Assembly (NCBI RefSeq): GCF_001544355.1
Contig: NZ_BCQI01000007.1
Location: forward strand, 42,386 to 106,385
From: Alicyclobacillus acidiphilus NBRC 100859
GTDB lineage: Bacteria; Bacillota; Bacilli; Alicyclobacillales; Alicyclobacillaceae
Direction of reading: 5' to 3'
DNA length: 64,000 nt
The first letter of the stretch is position 1; every line of letters starts with the position of its first letter. The position numbers were made by a program, and so were the translations under genes. Below the pieces are notes generated by a model. That model searched no databases. It worked only from the letters and a program-made list of their open reading frames with translations, and was not told where the DNA came from. Below are positions 34,265-43,555 of this stretch, in pieces.

Positions 34265-34271
34265 TATGTTC
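34260..34271. promoter_or_regulatory. SOS (DinR/LexA) box 2
   Basis: AAACGTATGTTC differs from the GAACnnnnGTTC consensus at one position. It overlaps the likely -35 region of the minus-strand ImuB-like operon promoter, 46 bases from box 1. Confidence 0.65.
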
Positions 34272-34415
34272 GGATCCAAAATCGGCCAAAACGGTTCATC
34301 ACCGGGATTCAGCAAATCTTTACACGGAATGTCGAAAAATTTTTTGCTTTAATAGAAATCCATGAAACATTTTGTAGACGGCTATCGTCTAAAATGGTAA
34401 AGGAGGCTGAAAACT

Positions 34416-34610
34416 ATGGGGATTGGATTTGTCGTAACCATCGTACTACTCGCGGCAGTGTTGGGTGTTTTTTCGAAGCAAGTGTTGGCCTCTCAAGATG
34501 AACCGACGGATCACATCCACATCGAACCGGACTTTGCGGACGATTCATTGGACATGCTTGACTCCGCATCGCTTCAGGAAACTGAGGCAGACCGTTCGCA
34601 CGCTATCTAG
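34416..34610 (+). CDS. small single-span membrane protein
   Basis: 64 residues. Residues 3-24 are a membrane helix and the remainder is acidic (DEPTDHIHIEPDFADDSLDML). AAAGGAGG lies nine bases before the ATG. It is divergent from the ImuB-like operon and convergent with the SWIM-domain gene. I do not recognise a family. The second SOS box lies 145 bases upstream, too far for confident regulation of this gene. Confidence 0.65.
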   Translation: MGIGFVVTIVLLAAVLGVFSKQVLASQDEPTDHIHIEPDFADDSLDMLDSASLQETEADRSHAI

Positions 34611-34649
34611 CGGTCGCCGCTGTTCCACAGCGAATGCAGGCTTCATACG

Positions 34650-35345
34650 TCAACTGTTTGAAGTTCCCGCACGAAATTGTGGAACAAGACGACCGCTCGG
34701 CGTGCTCTCTTCCACTTCATACATCCAGTCGCACGTCTCTCCATCGGATGGCGTTTTTTGCTCGGCAATCGTTCGAATCCAATTTGATTGAACCGTCTCA
34801 TAGATATCCGCGCTCATTTGATGGACCCCGTCCAGTAAATCCGTTTCTTCCAACCCGACGAACCGAAAGATTCGCAGCGGCCGCTCTTCCGCTTGAGCAA
34901 CCATCTCCGCCAACACGGTCAGAGCGTGGACACACAGCGGCTCCCAATCGGAACATGTGCATTTTGTCCCCCACTGCAACTTCTCCAGTGTCGTGTCATT
35001 TGGGAATACAGCCAGTTCGTTCTCTTCGATGAACGTCCAAAACCCTTCGTCCCATTGACCCGCAAAATGGGCGGCAATCCACCTTGGACAGTAGGTCAAC
35101 CACCGCACCACTTCCTGTCGATGCGCTGTGTAGTCGGCCAGCAGAGGGATGGACACGTGGTACGATCCACGCGTTGGTCCCCCGGTCCGAACCACTGCCT
35201 GAATTTCGCCTTCCTTCACCGCCAGTTGGGCGACAGCGCCTGCCTTCGCCTCCTGTTTCGCCCGTCGGATTCGCGATTTATCGATGTCCTTCCACACCAG
35301 TTTCCACAGCGATTCAAGTGTGCGTTTTCGGGTTCCCGCCTTCAT
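34650..35345 (-). CDS. SWIM zinc-finger protein
   Basis: 231 residues with the SWIM motif CTCSDWEPLCVHAL near residue 130 (CxC...CxH). The N-terminal 100 residues hold conserved aromatic and basic positions (SLWKLVW, RGSYHVSIPLL). SWIM proteins bind DNA or protein and are commonly encoded beside SNF2 helicases, as here. It overlaps the SNF2 gene by four bases (ATGA) and has GGGAGGAGG before the ATG at 35345. Confidence 0.85.
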   Translation of the reverse strand: MKAGTRKRTLESLWKLVWKDIDKSRIRRAKQEAKAGAVAQLAVKEGEIQAVVRTGGPTRGSYHVSIPLLADYTAHRQEVVRWLTYCPRWIAAHFAGQWDEGFWTFIEENELAVFPNDTTLEKLQWGTKCTCSDWEPLCVHALTVLAEMVAQAEERPLRIFRFVGLEETDLLDGVHQMSADIYETVQSNWIRTIAEQKTPSDGETCDWMYEVEESTPSGRLVPQFRAGTSNS

Positions 35346-38300
35346 GGCTCTTCCTCCTCCCACACGCCCTGTGGCCCGAGGGTAAACAACTCGCGCAGCG
35401 TCTCGTCATCCAACTCGGTCACCCAATCGTTCGAAGATGACACAATCACCTCGGACAATTCGCGTTTGCTCATAATCAGCTGATCGATCCGCTCTTCCAG
35501 CGTGCCTGAACAAATCATCTTGTGCACCTGAACGTCTTTCGTCTGGCCAATCCGATACGCCCGATCCGTCGCCTGATCTTCCACCGCCGGATTCCACCAT
35601 CTGTCGAAATGGAACACGTGGTTTGCCCGCGTCAAATTCAATCCGACGCCGCCGGCGCGCAGGGATAGGACGAGAAACGGCGATGGATCGAGTCCCGATT
35701 GAAACGCGTCCACCATCTCCCCGCGGGCGGCGGCCGTCAACCCTCCATGCAGGAATTTGGGTCGAACGCCAAATTCCGCCTCCAGCGTATCGCACAATAT
35801 CTCGCCCATTTCGCGAAACTGCGTGAAGATGAGCCCGCATTCCCCTTCGTCGATCACGGTGCTCAACAGATCGACCAGTTGCCGCAGCTTCCCGCTCCTT
35901 CGAACGGTTGGCGCGCCGCCCGAGATGAGACAAGGGTGATCGCACACCTGCTTCAAGCGGACCAGCGTGGCCAGAATCCGTCCACGCCTGGACATGGAAG
36001 TGACATCGGGTCCGCGGATGCCGGAAAAGAGCTGATCCACAAACGCCTGATACATGGCAGCCTGTTCTGACGTAAGATACGCGCGTTCTTCCACTTCCCA
36101 TTTCTCGGGCAACTCCGTCTGGATGTCCGGATCTGTCTTGCGCCTTCGGAGCAGGACGGGACGCAGCAGCAGCTGCAGTTTTGTCGCGGACTGTCCTCCT
36201 CGCCCTTGAACGAGATTGGAAAACGTCTTTCGAAACCAACTCAACGAGCCCAGATACCCTGGATTGAGAAAATCCATGAGCGCCCACAATTCTTCCAGCC
36301 GATTCTCAATCGGCGTTCCCGTCAAGGCAATTCGATGCACCGCCCGAATCATGCGCAATGCCTGCGCCTGCTTCGTATCGGAGTTTTTGATATTCTGCGC
36401 CTCATCGACGACGACGCAATCGAAATCCATGGAACGAAAGGCGTCGAGATCGCGCACGAGCGTCGCGTACGTCGTCATCACCACATCCATCGATTTCGAT
36501 CCCGACGACACGTGATCCCAATCACGAGCGGCGCCGTGGTGGACATACACGTTCAATCCGGGGGCAAACCGCTTGATCTCGGCCTGCCAATTGGCCAAGA
36601 GGGACGTCGGACATACGAGCAAATGAACGCCTTGGGCTGCGTTGTCCTCCTTTAACTTCAAAAAATACGCCAACACTTGGACGGTCTTGCCAAGCCCCAT
36701 GTCGTCCGCCAGGCAGGCGCCGCAGCCGATGGAGCGAAGGTGCATCAACCACGCATATCCATATGCCTGATAATGGCGCAACTGCCCCATCAAACCTGCG
36801 GGCGACGGCTGATCCGGAACATGGACAGCATGAATAAACGCCTCGACGATCTGCTGAACATGCGCCGCATCGTCTTCATATTCGATGTCCATGGGCAAGT
36901 CCGATTGCGACAACAACGACATCGTCCGCGATAAATCGAGGATGGTGGTGGACGACTCGCCCTCCGTGCCAAACGCTTCCACTTGCCGCAGAATCTCTTC
37001 GACTGGAACCAGCCGCCAGGAGCCGTTCACCTGAATAAACGGCGTTTGACTGTCGACCAGCCGCAAAAACTCGTCGCGGGACAGCGTCTGATCCTCCACA
37101 ACCACGGACCAATCGAACTCGACCAGCCCATCCGCCCGGAACCACTGGCCGCTCGTCGACGACACTCTCCTGCCGTCCCGAGGCCGCGCGCTTCCTCGAA
37201 CGCGAACGCGGACGCGGGTATTCCCCGCCTTCAGCACCTCCGGCGCCTCTACCGGAAAACCGGCCGCCTGTAGAGCGGGCGTATACTGGGCCAAAAACGG
37301 ATACACATCGTCGACCGGAATCACGCAGCCAACTGGATCTGGTCCAGACAGTGCCGTTCGAATGAGCGGACAAATCACAGCAGCCTCGAGCAGCTTCGGA
37401 AACACCCACGCGTCGGGTTCAACCAGTACCGCGCCTCCAATCCGCCAGCGTCTCGACTTCTGCCGCCACCATTCTGCGAGCGGGATCGTCTGACCCGAAT
37501 ACCGATGGCGCAGATGGAACGACACGTACCAGTCCGCCATCGTTCCTTCGCCAACGGGCGGATGCAACCGAAAAATCACCTCGTAAAAGAATCGCCCGCT
37601 CCTGTCGGTAAACGCGTCCGAGGCCCAGCCGGATTTCACCAAAGCTCCCCGCATGGACCTCGCCACCAGCCATCCATCTGCTGAAAACGGCGGAGAATTC
37701 GTTTGAAGAGCTTTGGACCAGACAGCCATCACATCCTCTTCGCCGCGGTACATGACGCGATACGTCTGACCCGTGGAAACCGTCGAATCGGAGACTGCGA
37801 ACAGCTCTCCTCGAACCATTTCGTCCACCAGGCTGATGAACAACCAATCGACATCTTCCACGGACAGCGAAACACCCAAACCGTCGATGGCTTCGATCCC
37901 GCTGGAAACAATCTGAAATCGGGCTGCCAACAAGCGGTTGGACGACCACGCTGGAACCCACTTGGCAAGAAATGAGCCGTCGCCTGACGACGGCAGAAAA
38001 TCGTCTCCCGCTTTCGCCGTTTCCCCAAGCAAGCGATGCGCCGCAGCCACGGAAGCCCGGGCTGGAAACGCGCCAGCAAATACGTCCCGCGCTTGAACAA
38101 TCGTCCGCGCCAATCGCCAGACTTGATTGAGCCAACGCAAACACAAAGACAAGGAGACGGGGGATTGCGAAGACGAGACAGCGCCATCCAGCCGGGTCAG
38201 CCACGCTGCCAGCGACTTCAGCGGAATTTCCAGCTCACCAGCATCCTCGTGAAAGCGCGCGCCCTCCACTGCCCCTTTACCCTCGACGAGTTCGCGAAGT

Positions 38301-38431
38301 CCGAACGGAGTATTCAGTTGCTCGGTGCTCTCCGGAATTTGCCAGCGAAAAAACGTCTGACCATCATCAGACACGCTGCTCGGCAGAGACAGCCGAACGT
38401 CCAGCATCAGGTTGTCGATTGTCTCTCGCAT
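35342..38431 (-). CDS. SNF2-family DEAD/DEAH helicase
   Basis: 1029 residues. The first half (to about 450) is a bacterial SNF2-associated region without clear motifs. The helicase core has DDMGLGKTVQ (motif I, near 580), VVVDEAQNIKN (motif II, near 675), LTGTPIENRLEELW, then the C-terminal RecA domain with LHGGLT, SLRAGGVGLNLT and DRAYRIGQ. It translocates on double-stranded DNA and remodels nucleoprotein complexes. It forms an operon with the SWIM zinc-finger gene. Confidence 0.92.
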   Translation of the reverse strand: MRETIDNLMLDVRLSLPSSVSDDGQTFFRWQIPESTEQLNTPFGLRELVEGKGAVEGARFHEDAGELEIPLKSLAAWLTRLDGAVSSSQSPVSLSLCLRWLNQVWRLARTIVQARDVFAGAFPARASVAAAHRLLGETAKAGDDFLPSSGDGSFLAKWVPAWSSNRLLAARFQIVSSGIEAIDGLGVSLSVEDVDWLFISLVDEMVRGELFAVSDSTVSTGQTYRVMYRGEEDVMAVWSKALQTNSPPFSADGWLVARSMRGALVKSGWASDAFTDRSGRFFYEVIFRLHPPVGEGTMADWYVSFHLRHRYSGQTIPLAEWWRQKSRRWRIGGAVLVEPDAWVFPKLLEAAVICPLIRTALSGPDPVGCVIPVDDVYPFLAQYTPALQAAGFPVEAPEVLKAGNTRVRVRVRGSARPRDGRRVSSTSGQWFRADGLVEFDWSVVVEDQTLSRDEFLRLVDSQTPFIQVNGSWRLVPVEEILRQVEAFGTEGESSTTILDLSRTMSLLSQSDLPMDIEYEDDAAHVQQIVEAFIHAVHVPDQPSPAGLMGQLRHYQAYGYAWLMHLRSIGCGACLADDMGLGKTVQVLAYFLKLKEDNAAQGVHLLVCPTSLLANWQAEIKRFAPGLNVYVHHGAARDWDHVSSGSKSMDVVMTTYATLVRDLDAFRSMDFDCVVVDEAQNIKNSDTKQAQALRMIRAVHRIALTGTPIENRLEELWALMDFLNPGYLGSLSWFRKTFSNLVQGRGGQSATKLQLLLRPVLLRRRKTDPDIQTELPEKWEVEERAYLTSEQAAMYQAFVDQLFSGIRGPDVTSMSRRGRILATLVRLKQVCDHPCLISGGAPTVRRSGKLRQLVDLLSTVIDEGECGLIFTQFREMGEILCDTLEAEFGVRPKFLHGGLTAAARGEMVDAFQSGLDPSPFLVLSLRAGGVGLNLTRANHVFHFDRWWNPAVEDQATDRAYRIGQTKDVQVHKMICSGTLEERIDQLIMSKRELSEVIVSSSNDWVTELDDETLRELFTLGPQGVWEEEEP

Positions 38432-38565
38432 CTTCCCACCACTTCTCGTCCATACGACTCAATGCGACGTTCATGAAGACCGCCAACCGATCGTTTCGTC
38501 AAAAGACTGTTTCTCCATCATAACATTTGCAGCGCAATACCGAAAATGAGGCTTCGACACAGGGA

Positions 38566-38612
38566 AAGAGCTGCCCCGCCACAGCAGGAACGCCGATGAC
38601 GGGACAGCTCTT
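38566..38612 (-). terminator. hairpin downstream of the small acidic ORF
   Basis: AAGAGCTG (38566-38573) pairs with CAGCTCTT (38605-38612), continued by CCC/GGG across a mismatch. On the minus strand the stem ends in CTCTTTCC. It lies just beyond the stop of the small gene at 38621. Confidence 0.4.
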
Positions 38613-38620
38613 CAAAACAA

Positions 38621-38824
38621 TCACTCGCGATCTTCCACGCCGAGATCGTCTGGATTGTCTACCGGCGCCAACGTGCGCAAATCGCCTGGCACAGAGGGAC
38701 CCATTCGAAACGGCGGAACGTTATTCGCTTCGTCCGCGTGATCATCCGGTCCGCGCTCATTGCCATGCAGCTTCTCTTCGCGTTTTGGCGCCAATCGCGA
38801 CGGTTCGTTTGCCCATCGATTCAT
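38621..38824 (-). CDS. small hydrophilic protein of unknown function
   Basis: 67 residues, strongly charged (PKREEKLHGNERGPDDHADEANN, ending DDLGVEDRE). A run of GGGGGG lies eight bases before the ATG at 38824. No family recognised. The good ribosome-binding site and a downstream hairpin support it as a real gene, but homology is not visible. Confidence 0.5.
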   Translation of the reverse strand: MNRWANEPSRLAPKREEKLHGNERGPDDHADEANNVPPFRMGPSVPGDLRTLAPVDNPDDLGVEDRE

Positions 38825-38924
38825 TCTATGCCCCCCCTTCCCACGCCATCGCCCGTATCGGGCAACGACGCACAATTAGAGGATGTCCTAAAACAGCGCT
38901 TATCAGCACCCGCGCGGTCTTGGA

Positions 38925-38954
38925 GGCATATCCCCTGGGCATGTCCCGTACATT
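38925..38954 (+). promoter_or_regulatory. sigma-E-like promoter of ytrH-ytrI
   Basis: GGCATATC (38925-38932) and CGTACATT (38947-38954), separated by 14 bases, closely match the sigma-E -35 and -10 consensus (about GTCATATT and CATACAAT). Transcription would begin about 35 bases before the ytrH start. Confidence 0.55.
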
Positions 38955-38996
38955 GGAATAGCAGCTGCAGGAATCACTCCGGGAGAAGGGATCATT

Positions 38997-39332
38997 GTGT
39001 TCAACAGCATCGCCGCAAACTGCCTGCTCGATTTCTTTGTCTCGATGGGACTCGTCATCGGCGGATCGCTGCTTGGCGGTGTCGCGGCGCTTCTCACGCA
39101 CCACAACCCCAGCGCAACGATGGACACGTTGGCTGGCGAACTCAAAGTTTGGGCCATTGTCGCCGCACTCGGAGGGACGATGGACATGCTTCGGGTGATT
39201 GACAAAGGCGTTTTTGGCTTCAACCTGATTCCCATGGCCCGACAGTTCCTTTACTTGTTCGCGGCGTTTCTTGGCTGCCAGGTGGGCTACATCATCATCA
39301 CCTGGATCACGATGGGGAACGAGAAGCCATGA
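38997..39332 (+). CDS. ytrH: YtrH-family sporulation protein
   Basis: 111 residues, three membrane segments. The sequence pattern LLDFFVSMGLVIGGSLLGGVAALLT and the ending GYIIITWI match the YtrH sporulation family. In Bacillus subtilis YtrH and YtrI are made under sigma-E and needed for efficient sporulation. The start is GTG with AAGGG six bases upstream. A sigma-E-like promoter precedes it. It overlaps ytrI by four bases. Confidence 0.85.
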   Translation: MFNSIAANCLLDFFVSMGLVIGGSLLGGVAALLTHHNPSATMDTLAGELKVWAIVAALGGTMDMLRVIDKGVFGFNLIPMARQFLYLFAAFLGCQVGYIIITWITMGNEKP

Positions 39333-39790
39333 AAGCCATGAGGCGAGCCATCGGACTCCTTCTGCTGGGCGTTTTGATCGGCGCCGCGATGGCGACCGCA
39401 TACAGTTCACGCGATCTCAATCGGTTGCATATCGCACTTCGCCAATTGCAGCAAGCCAACGACCAACTGGAGAACGAAAACCAGTTCCTCGTCGCGGAAC
39501 AAAGCAATCCATCCAACCATATTTTGCGCAGCATCAAGGTCGACTGCCCGCAGGGAACGAGTGTCATGCTGCAGACAGCCATCAAGAAACAGGTTCTGCA
39601 GAGTCTATCGTTTTTGCAAGGCAAGTCGAATCAAATATTGCTGCAAAATCCGTATATTCCGTCTGCAATTGTCGACGTACAGACAATTGTGCTCGAGAAA
39701 CGTCGATACCGCCTTCACGTCTCTGTTGTTATAATGACTGACGACACATTGTATCTCAATGTGAGCGGACAGCCAGAACCAGCGAGCTAG
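39329..39790 (+). CDS. ytrI: YtrI-like sporulation membrane protein
   Basis: 153 residues. One N-terminal membrane helix (about 5-25), a coiled-coil-like stretch (about 30-60: LHIALRQLQQANDQLENENQF), then a small C-terminal beta-rich domain ending at a TDDTLYLNVSG strand. Its position in a four-base overlap behind ytrH matches the ytrH-ytrI pair; sequence similarity to YtrI is weaker than the context, so the name rests mainly on synteny. Confidence 0.7.
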   Translation: MKAMRRAIGLLLLGVLIGAAMATAYSSRDLNRLHIALRQLQQANDQLENENQFLVAEQSNPSNHILRSIKVDCPQGTSVMLQTAIKKQVLQSLSFLQGKSNQILLQNPYIPSAIVDVQTIVLEKRRYRLHVSVVIMTDDTLYLNVSGQPEPAS

Positions 39791-39800
39791 GAGGATATCG

Positions 39801-40121
39801 ATGCTGTACAGCGATATGAGCAAGGAACAACTGCGGGCTGAAATGAAAGATCTGCAAGAGAAGGGCCAACGGGCTTACGACGCCGAAAATTGGCCCGAAT
39901 ACGAGATTCACATGACGAAATGGTATTTGGCCAAAAGTTACGAGATTCGGGATGACGCGCGGATCGAAATCGGCCGTACCTACCGGATTGCGGAAGAGTA
40001 CGACCGATTGACCGTCACCGCGTTGGAAGGCGTCATGGCGTGGGGAATTCGGCAATCGACAGGTGAGACAACAGCCGTCCCCATCGCCCAGTTGGACGAC
40101 ACGGACGACGATTTCAACTAG
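39801..40121 (+). CDS. YfhH-family protein (DUF1811)
   Basis: 106 residues, soluble and acidic. The opening YSDMSKEQLRAEMKDLQEKGQRAYDAENWPEYEIH and a C-terminal beta-barrel-like portion resemble Bacillus YfhH. Function unknown in the family. AGGAGGATATC precedes the ATG and it follows ytrI by ten bases, perhaps in the same transcript. Confidence 0.65.
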   Translation: MLYSDMSKEQLRAEMKDLQEKGQRAYDAENWPEYEIHMTKWYLAKSYEIRDDARIEIGRTYRIAEEYDRLTVTALEGVMAWGIRQSTGETTAVPIAQLDDTDDDFN

Positions 40122-40165
40122 ATCTCCCGCCCATCGGCTCCACACATCGATGCAGCCCCACGGGC

Positions 40166-41269
40166 TTACGCCGGAACGATGACGTCCGCCAACTGCTTGG
40201 GGGCGCGATTCAACGACTTGGCACCCGTTTCGGTGATCACAATCAAATCCTCGATACGAACGCCAAACTCGCCAGGCAGGTAAATACCAGGTTCGATGCT
40301 CATCACCATGCCAGGTTGCAAAACCTGCCGGTTTCCACCCACCACAAACGGAGCTTCGTGAATATCGAGACCGACGCCGTGGCCCGTCCGATGCGTAAAG
40401 TACGGCCCGTAACCGGCGGACGCAATGACCTCTCGAACGATCCCGTCGAGTTCTTCCAAGGTCATCCCCGGCTTCGCCGCCCGAATCCCCGCCTCGTTTG
40501 CCCGCAAAACCAGTTCATAGACTTCGCGAACCCGAGCGGAAGGTTCCCCAACGACAAACGTCCGCGTGATATCGCTGCAGTAATGCCGATAAATGCCGCC
40601 CGTATCGACAATCAGCGTCGTTCCAGCCTCAATCGGGGCGTCTCCAGGCTCGTGGTGCGGCTCGGCTCCATGCTTGCCGCTCGCGATGATGGGCGGGAAT
40701 GACATTCCTTCCGGACTCGCCTCATCCCAGAGTTGCACCAGCCGCCGCGCCAGCTCGGCTTCCGTCATCCCACTCCGAATCTGCGCCTTCAGCTTGCCAA
40801 CCACTTCATCCGCCTGCTCGGACGCCTTCGACAGCAGTTCGAGTTCCGCCTCGTCCTTGCACACCCGGACTGCTTCAATCAGCGGATCGCCATTGACCGT
40901 CGTCCACTGACTCGCCATCGCGGCTTGGACACCGAGGAGATGTCTCGCTTGCCACGTGCCGTCGACCGCCAGCTGGCCTTGGAGCCCTGACAAGGCTGCC
41001 ATCACCATCGCATAGGGATTCTCCCCATCGCGCCACGTGCGCATCTTCAAGCCCATCTCTTGCACCGGCATGCTGAACATCTCATGCGCAACGACACTGC
41101 ATTGTCCATCCTTGCGAACGATGAGGGCCCCTGCCCGCTCCCCCGTCTCCAACCAAACGCCCGTAAAATAATAGAAACAAGCTGGATGTGTAACCGCGAT
41201 CGCAGAAACATCGGCAGTTGCCAGTTGGGCAATCAACCGCGATCGACGCTGCTCGAATTGGCTCGTCAA
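40166..41269 (-). CDS. M24-family metallopeptidase (Xaa-Pro dipeptidase-like)
   Basis: 367 residues, creatinase N-domain (1-130) and pita-bread catalytic domain. Metal ligands are seen as Asp in [19 protein letters not shown], His in [14 protein letters not shown], and Glu in [18 protein letters not shown], so the site is complete. It cleaves Xaa-Pro peptide bonds in the cytosol. The start is TTG with GGAGGAG about ten bases upstream. It is 22 bases beyond the proline dehydrogenase stop in the same direction. Confidence 0.9.
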   Translation of the reverse strand: MTSQFEQRRSRLIAQLATADVSAIAVTHPACFYYFTGVWLETGERAGALIVRKDGQCSVVAHEMFSMPVQEMGLKMRTWRDGENPYAMVMAALSGLQGQLAVDGTWQARHLLGVQAAMASQWTTVNGDPLIEAVRVCKDEAELELLSKASEQADEVVGKLKAQIRSGMTEAELARRLVQLWDEASPEGMSFPPIIASGKHGAEPHHEPGDAPIEAGTTLIVDTGGIYRHYCSDITRTFVVGEPSARVREVYELVLRANEAGIRAAKPGMTLEELDGIVREVIASAGYGPYFTHRTGHGVGLDIHEAPFVVGGNRQVLQPGMVMSIEPGIYLPGEFGVRIEDLIVITETGAKSLNRAPKQLADVIVPA

Positions 41270-41291
41270 AATAGATTCAGCTCCTCCGTAT

Positions 41292-42212
41292 TCAGTGCAC
41301 GATCCCTTTCAGCACGAAAGCGACGTTCGCGGGGCGTTCCGCCAACCTGCGCATGAAATAGCCGTACCAATCGTCGCCATAAGGGACGTAGACGCGCAGC
41401 GGGTACCCTTCGTCGACGATTGCCTGCTGCAAATCCGTTCGAATTCCATAGAGCATTTGGAACTCGTATGCGGATTTCGGGACGGCGTGTCTGCGGATGA
41501 ACGCTTTTGCGTGATCGATAATCCGCTCGTCGTGGGTCGCGATGGATGTCAGTCCAGGACTCAACAGATGGGTTTCCAGCAGTTTGATATAGTTCGCGTC
41601 GACATCGGACTTCGCGGGATAGGCGACTTCGGGCGGCTCCTTGTAAGCGCCCTTGACGATCCGGATGCTTGCGCCTTCCGCCGCCAAAGCGGAGACATCG
41701 TCAAAACTGCGATACAAATACGCCTGAATCACCGTTTGCAAGAACGGAAAATCCCGGCGGAGGGATCGATAGATGTCCAACGTCTCTTGACACCGAGCGA
41801 AATCTTCCATATCGATGTTGACGCCGACATTCGCGTCTTTTGCCGCCTCGAGTATCATCTGCATGTTCTCCATGCATAAATCGCGGCGGATATCCAACCC
41901 CAACTGCGTCAACTTGACGCTCAAGGTGGCGTCCGATCCGGCGTCTCGAATCGCGTGGATCGTGTCCACGCAGACCTTCGCCGACTCTCTCGCTTCGGCT
42001 TCGTCGGAGACGAACTCGCCCAGGTGATCCAACGTGGCCGCAATGCCCTTGGAAGCCAGTTCGCGAATGACCGAAATCGCAGCATCAATCGATTCGCCAG
42101 CGACAAATCGGCTGGCTCCAAAGCGGAGACCGTATTTCTTGGCCCACCGATTCATGGCTCCGCTGGTCGAGAGCCCAATTAACAATGATCGTAGTGCCTC
42201 TTCCACGTTCAT
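41292..42212 (-). CDS. proline dehydrogenase
   Basis: 306 residues, monofunctional FAD-dependent ProDH (TIM barrel). [16 protein letters not shown] and [11 protein letters not shown] near residues 165, 195 and 216 are family motifs, and YGIRTDLQQ plus [22 protein letters not shown] near the end are the substrate-binding Arg-Arg region. It oxidises proline to pyrroline-5-carboxylate. ATG at 42212 has GGAAGGG upstream. It forms a proline-use unit with the downstream Xaa-Pro peptidase. Confidence 0.93.
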   Translation of the reverse strand: MNVEEALRSLLIGLSTSGAMNRWAKKYGLRFGASRFVAGESIDAAISVIRELASKGIAATLDHLGEFVSDEAEARESAKVCVDTIHAIRDAGSDATLSVKLTQLGLDIRRDLCMENMQMILEAAKDANVGVNIDMEDFARCQETLDIYRSLRRDFPFLQTVIQAYLYRSFDDVSALAAEGASIRIVKGAYKEPPEVAYPAKSDVDANYIKLLETHLLSPGLTSIATHDERIIDHAKAFIRRHAVPKSAYEFQMLYGIRTDLQQAIVDEGYPLRVYVPYGDDWYGYFMRRLAERPANVAFVLKGIVH

Positions 42213-42232
42213 CAAGTTCCCTTCCGAGATAA

Positions 42233-42253
42233 AAGAGCCTCGGCGAGGCTCTT
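42233..42253. terminator. intrinsic terminator upstream of proline dehydrogenase
   Basis: AAGAGCCTCG and CGAGGCTCTT form a perfect 10-bp stem around one base; on the minus strand it is followed by TTTATC. It separates the small membrane ORF (42257) from the proline dehydrogenase gene. Confidence 0.65.
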
Positions 42254-42256
42254 CGC

Positions 42257-42475
42257 TCATTTCGAAATATGAAGCAACTTCAAGATATTGAAACCGTTGT
42301 TTCCGGCAGCATAACCGATTTCATAGCCAAGAAGTACGATGAACGCCACCCAGACGATGACCGCTGCGATGGTCGTCAGCGTGCGCCCTCTCGTGCGGCG
42401 CTTCAGGCGCGCACGAACAATCAGGAGGCTGATTGCCCCGAGGCCCAGTATGACGATAACTAGATATACCAGAAT
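42257..42475 (-). CDS. small two-helix membrane ORF without a canonical start
   Basis: A 72-codon frame downstream of ispH encodes two membrane helices (about residues 1-20 and 33-50) joined by a basic loop RARLKRRTRGR. The frame is closed upstream by a TAG, and no ATG, GTG or TTG occurs before residue 43; an ATT at 42475 has AGGGG six bases upstream. The coding quality, the terminator immediately after it and the ispH position support a real gene. It may use a non-standard start, or a frameshift may hide the true start. No family recognised. Confidence 0.5.
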   Translation of the reverse strand: MLVYLVIVILGLGAISLLIVRARLKRRTRGRTLTTIAAVIVWVAFIVLLGYEIGYAAGNNGFNILKLLHISK

Positions 42476-42500
42476 CGACAGCCCCTATTCCCGCACCGAA

Positions 42501-43451
42501 TCAATGCGTCGCTGAACTGCGCAACGCAGGCAGAATCTTCTCTGGCCGCAGCGTTCGCACAGGTGTGTGCGTCGACGGATCGTTCGGATCGAATTGCTCC
42601 AGGTAGTCAATCACCTCTTTGGTAACGACCGTTGGCGTACTGGCACCGGATGTCACTGCGACACGCTTGGCGCCCATCAGCCAAGCGGGATCGATCTCGC
42701 TGACATCCGCCACCCGGTATGCCTTCGTGCCCGCGATTTCCTCAGACACTTGCGCCAGGCGATTGGAGTTGTTGCTGCGCGGATCGCCAACGACGATACA
42801 GACGTCCGCCGCTCCCGCCTGTTCAGCCACAGCCTGTTGACGGGTCTGTGTCGCCATGCATATCTCGTTGTGAACCTCGGCGGTTGGAAACTTCTCGACG
42901 ACAGCCTGCATCAATTCGCGTGTATCCCACTGACTCATCGTCGTTTGATTGGTCACGACAATCTTGTCCGTCGTCAATTGCAACGCAGCCACATCGTCCA
43001 GTCCCTCAACCAAGTGCACGTGCCCCGGTGCAACGCCCATGGCTCCTTCTGGTTCTGGATGGCCGCTGCGTCCGATGTACACCACCTCGTAGCCATCGGC
43101 AACCTTCTCACGAATCAGATCGTGCGTGCGGCTGACGTCCGGGCAGGTCGCATCAATTACGAACAGCCCGCGTTCCTTGGCCCTCTTCTTCACTTCGGGC
43201 GATACCCCGTGCGCGGTGAATATGACGGTACCCTTGTCCACGCGCTCAAGCAATGACAAGCGATCCTCACCGTCGACCGTGATCACGCCCTCGCGTTCAA
43301 ACGCGTCCACGACGTGCTGGTTGTGGACAATCATTCCGAGAATATAGATTGGCCGCGGCAGCGCTTTATCTTCGGCCGCGCGCTTCGCGATGACCATCGC
43401 GTCCACGACGCCATAGCAATAGCCTCGTGGCGTAATTTTGAGGACTTCCAT
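42501..43451 (-). CDS. ispH: 4-hydroxy-3-methylbut-2-enyl diphosphate reductase
   Basis: 316 residues. The three iron-sulfur cluster cysteines are in [12 protein letters not shown] (Cys12), [11 protein letters not shown] (near 97) and [13 protein letters not shown] (near 197); FTAHGVSP and TSGASTP are further family motifs. IspH makes IPP and DMAPP in the last MEP-pathway step. AGGGGGC precedes the ATG. Confidence 0.95.
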   Translation of the reverse strand: MEVLKITPRGYCYGVVDAMVIAKRAAEDKALPRPIYILGMIVHNQHVVDAFEREGVITVDGEDRLSLLERVDKGTVIFTAHGVSPEVKKRAKERGLFVIDATCPDVSRTHDLIREKVADGYEVVYIGRSGHPEPEGAMGVAPGHVHLVEGLDDVAALQLTTDKIVVTNQTTMSQWDTRELMQAVVEKFPTAEVHNEICMATQTRQQAVAEQAGAADVCIVVGDPRSNNSNRLAQVSEEIAGTKAYRVADVSEIDPAWLMGAKRVAVTSGASTPTVVTKEVIDYLEQFDPNDPSTHTPVRTLRPEKILPALRSSATH

Positions 43452-43555
43452 GTTTTCGCCCCCTTCTCATTCATATCATACATCATCGAGAGGAATCGGG
43501 ATCGAAAATTCGCTGGCAAAACCGTCACGGGCTTCCGACAGCCCGACTTTCAAGA

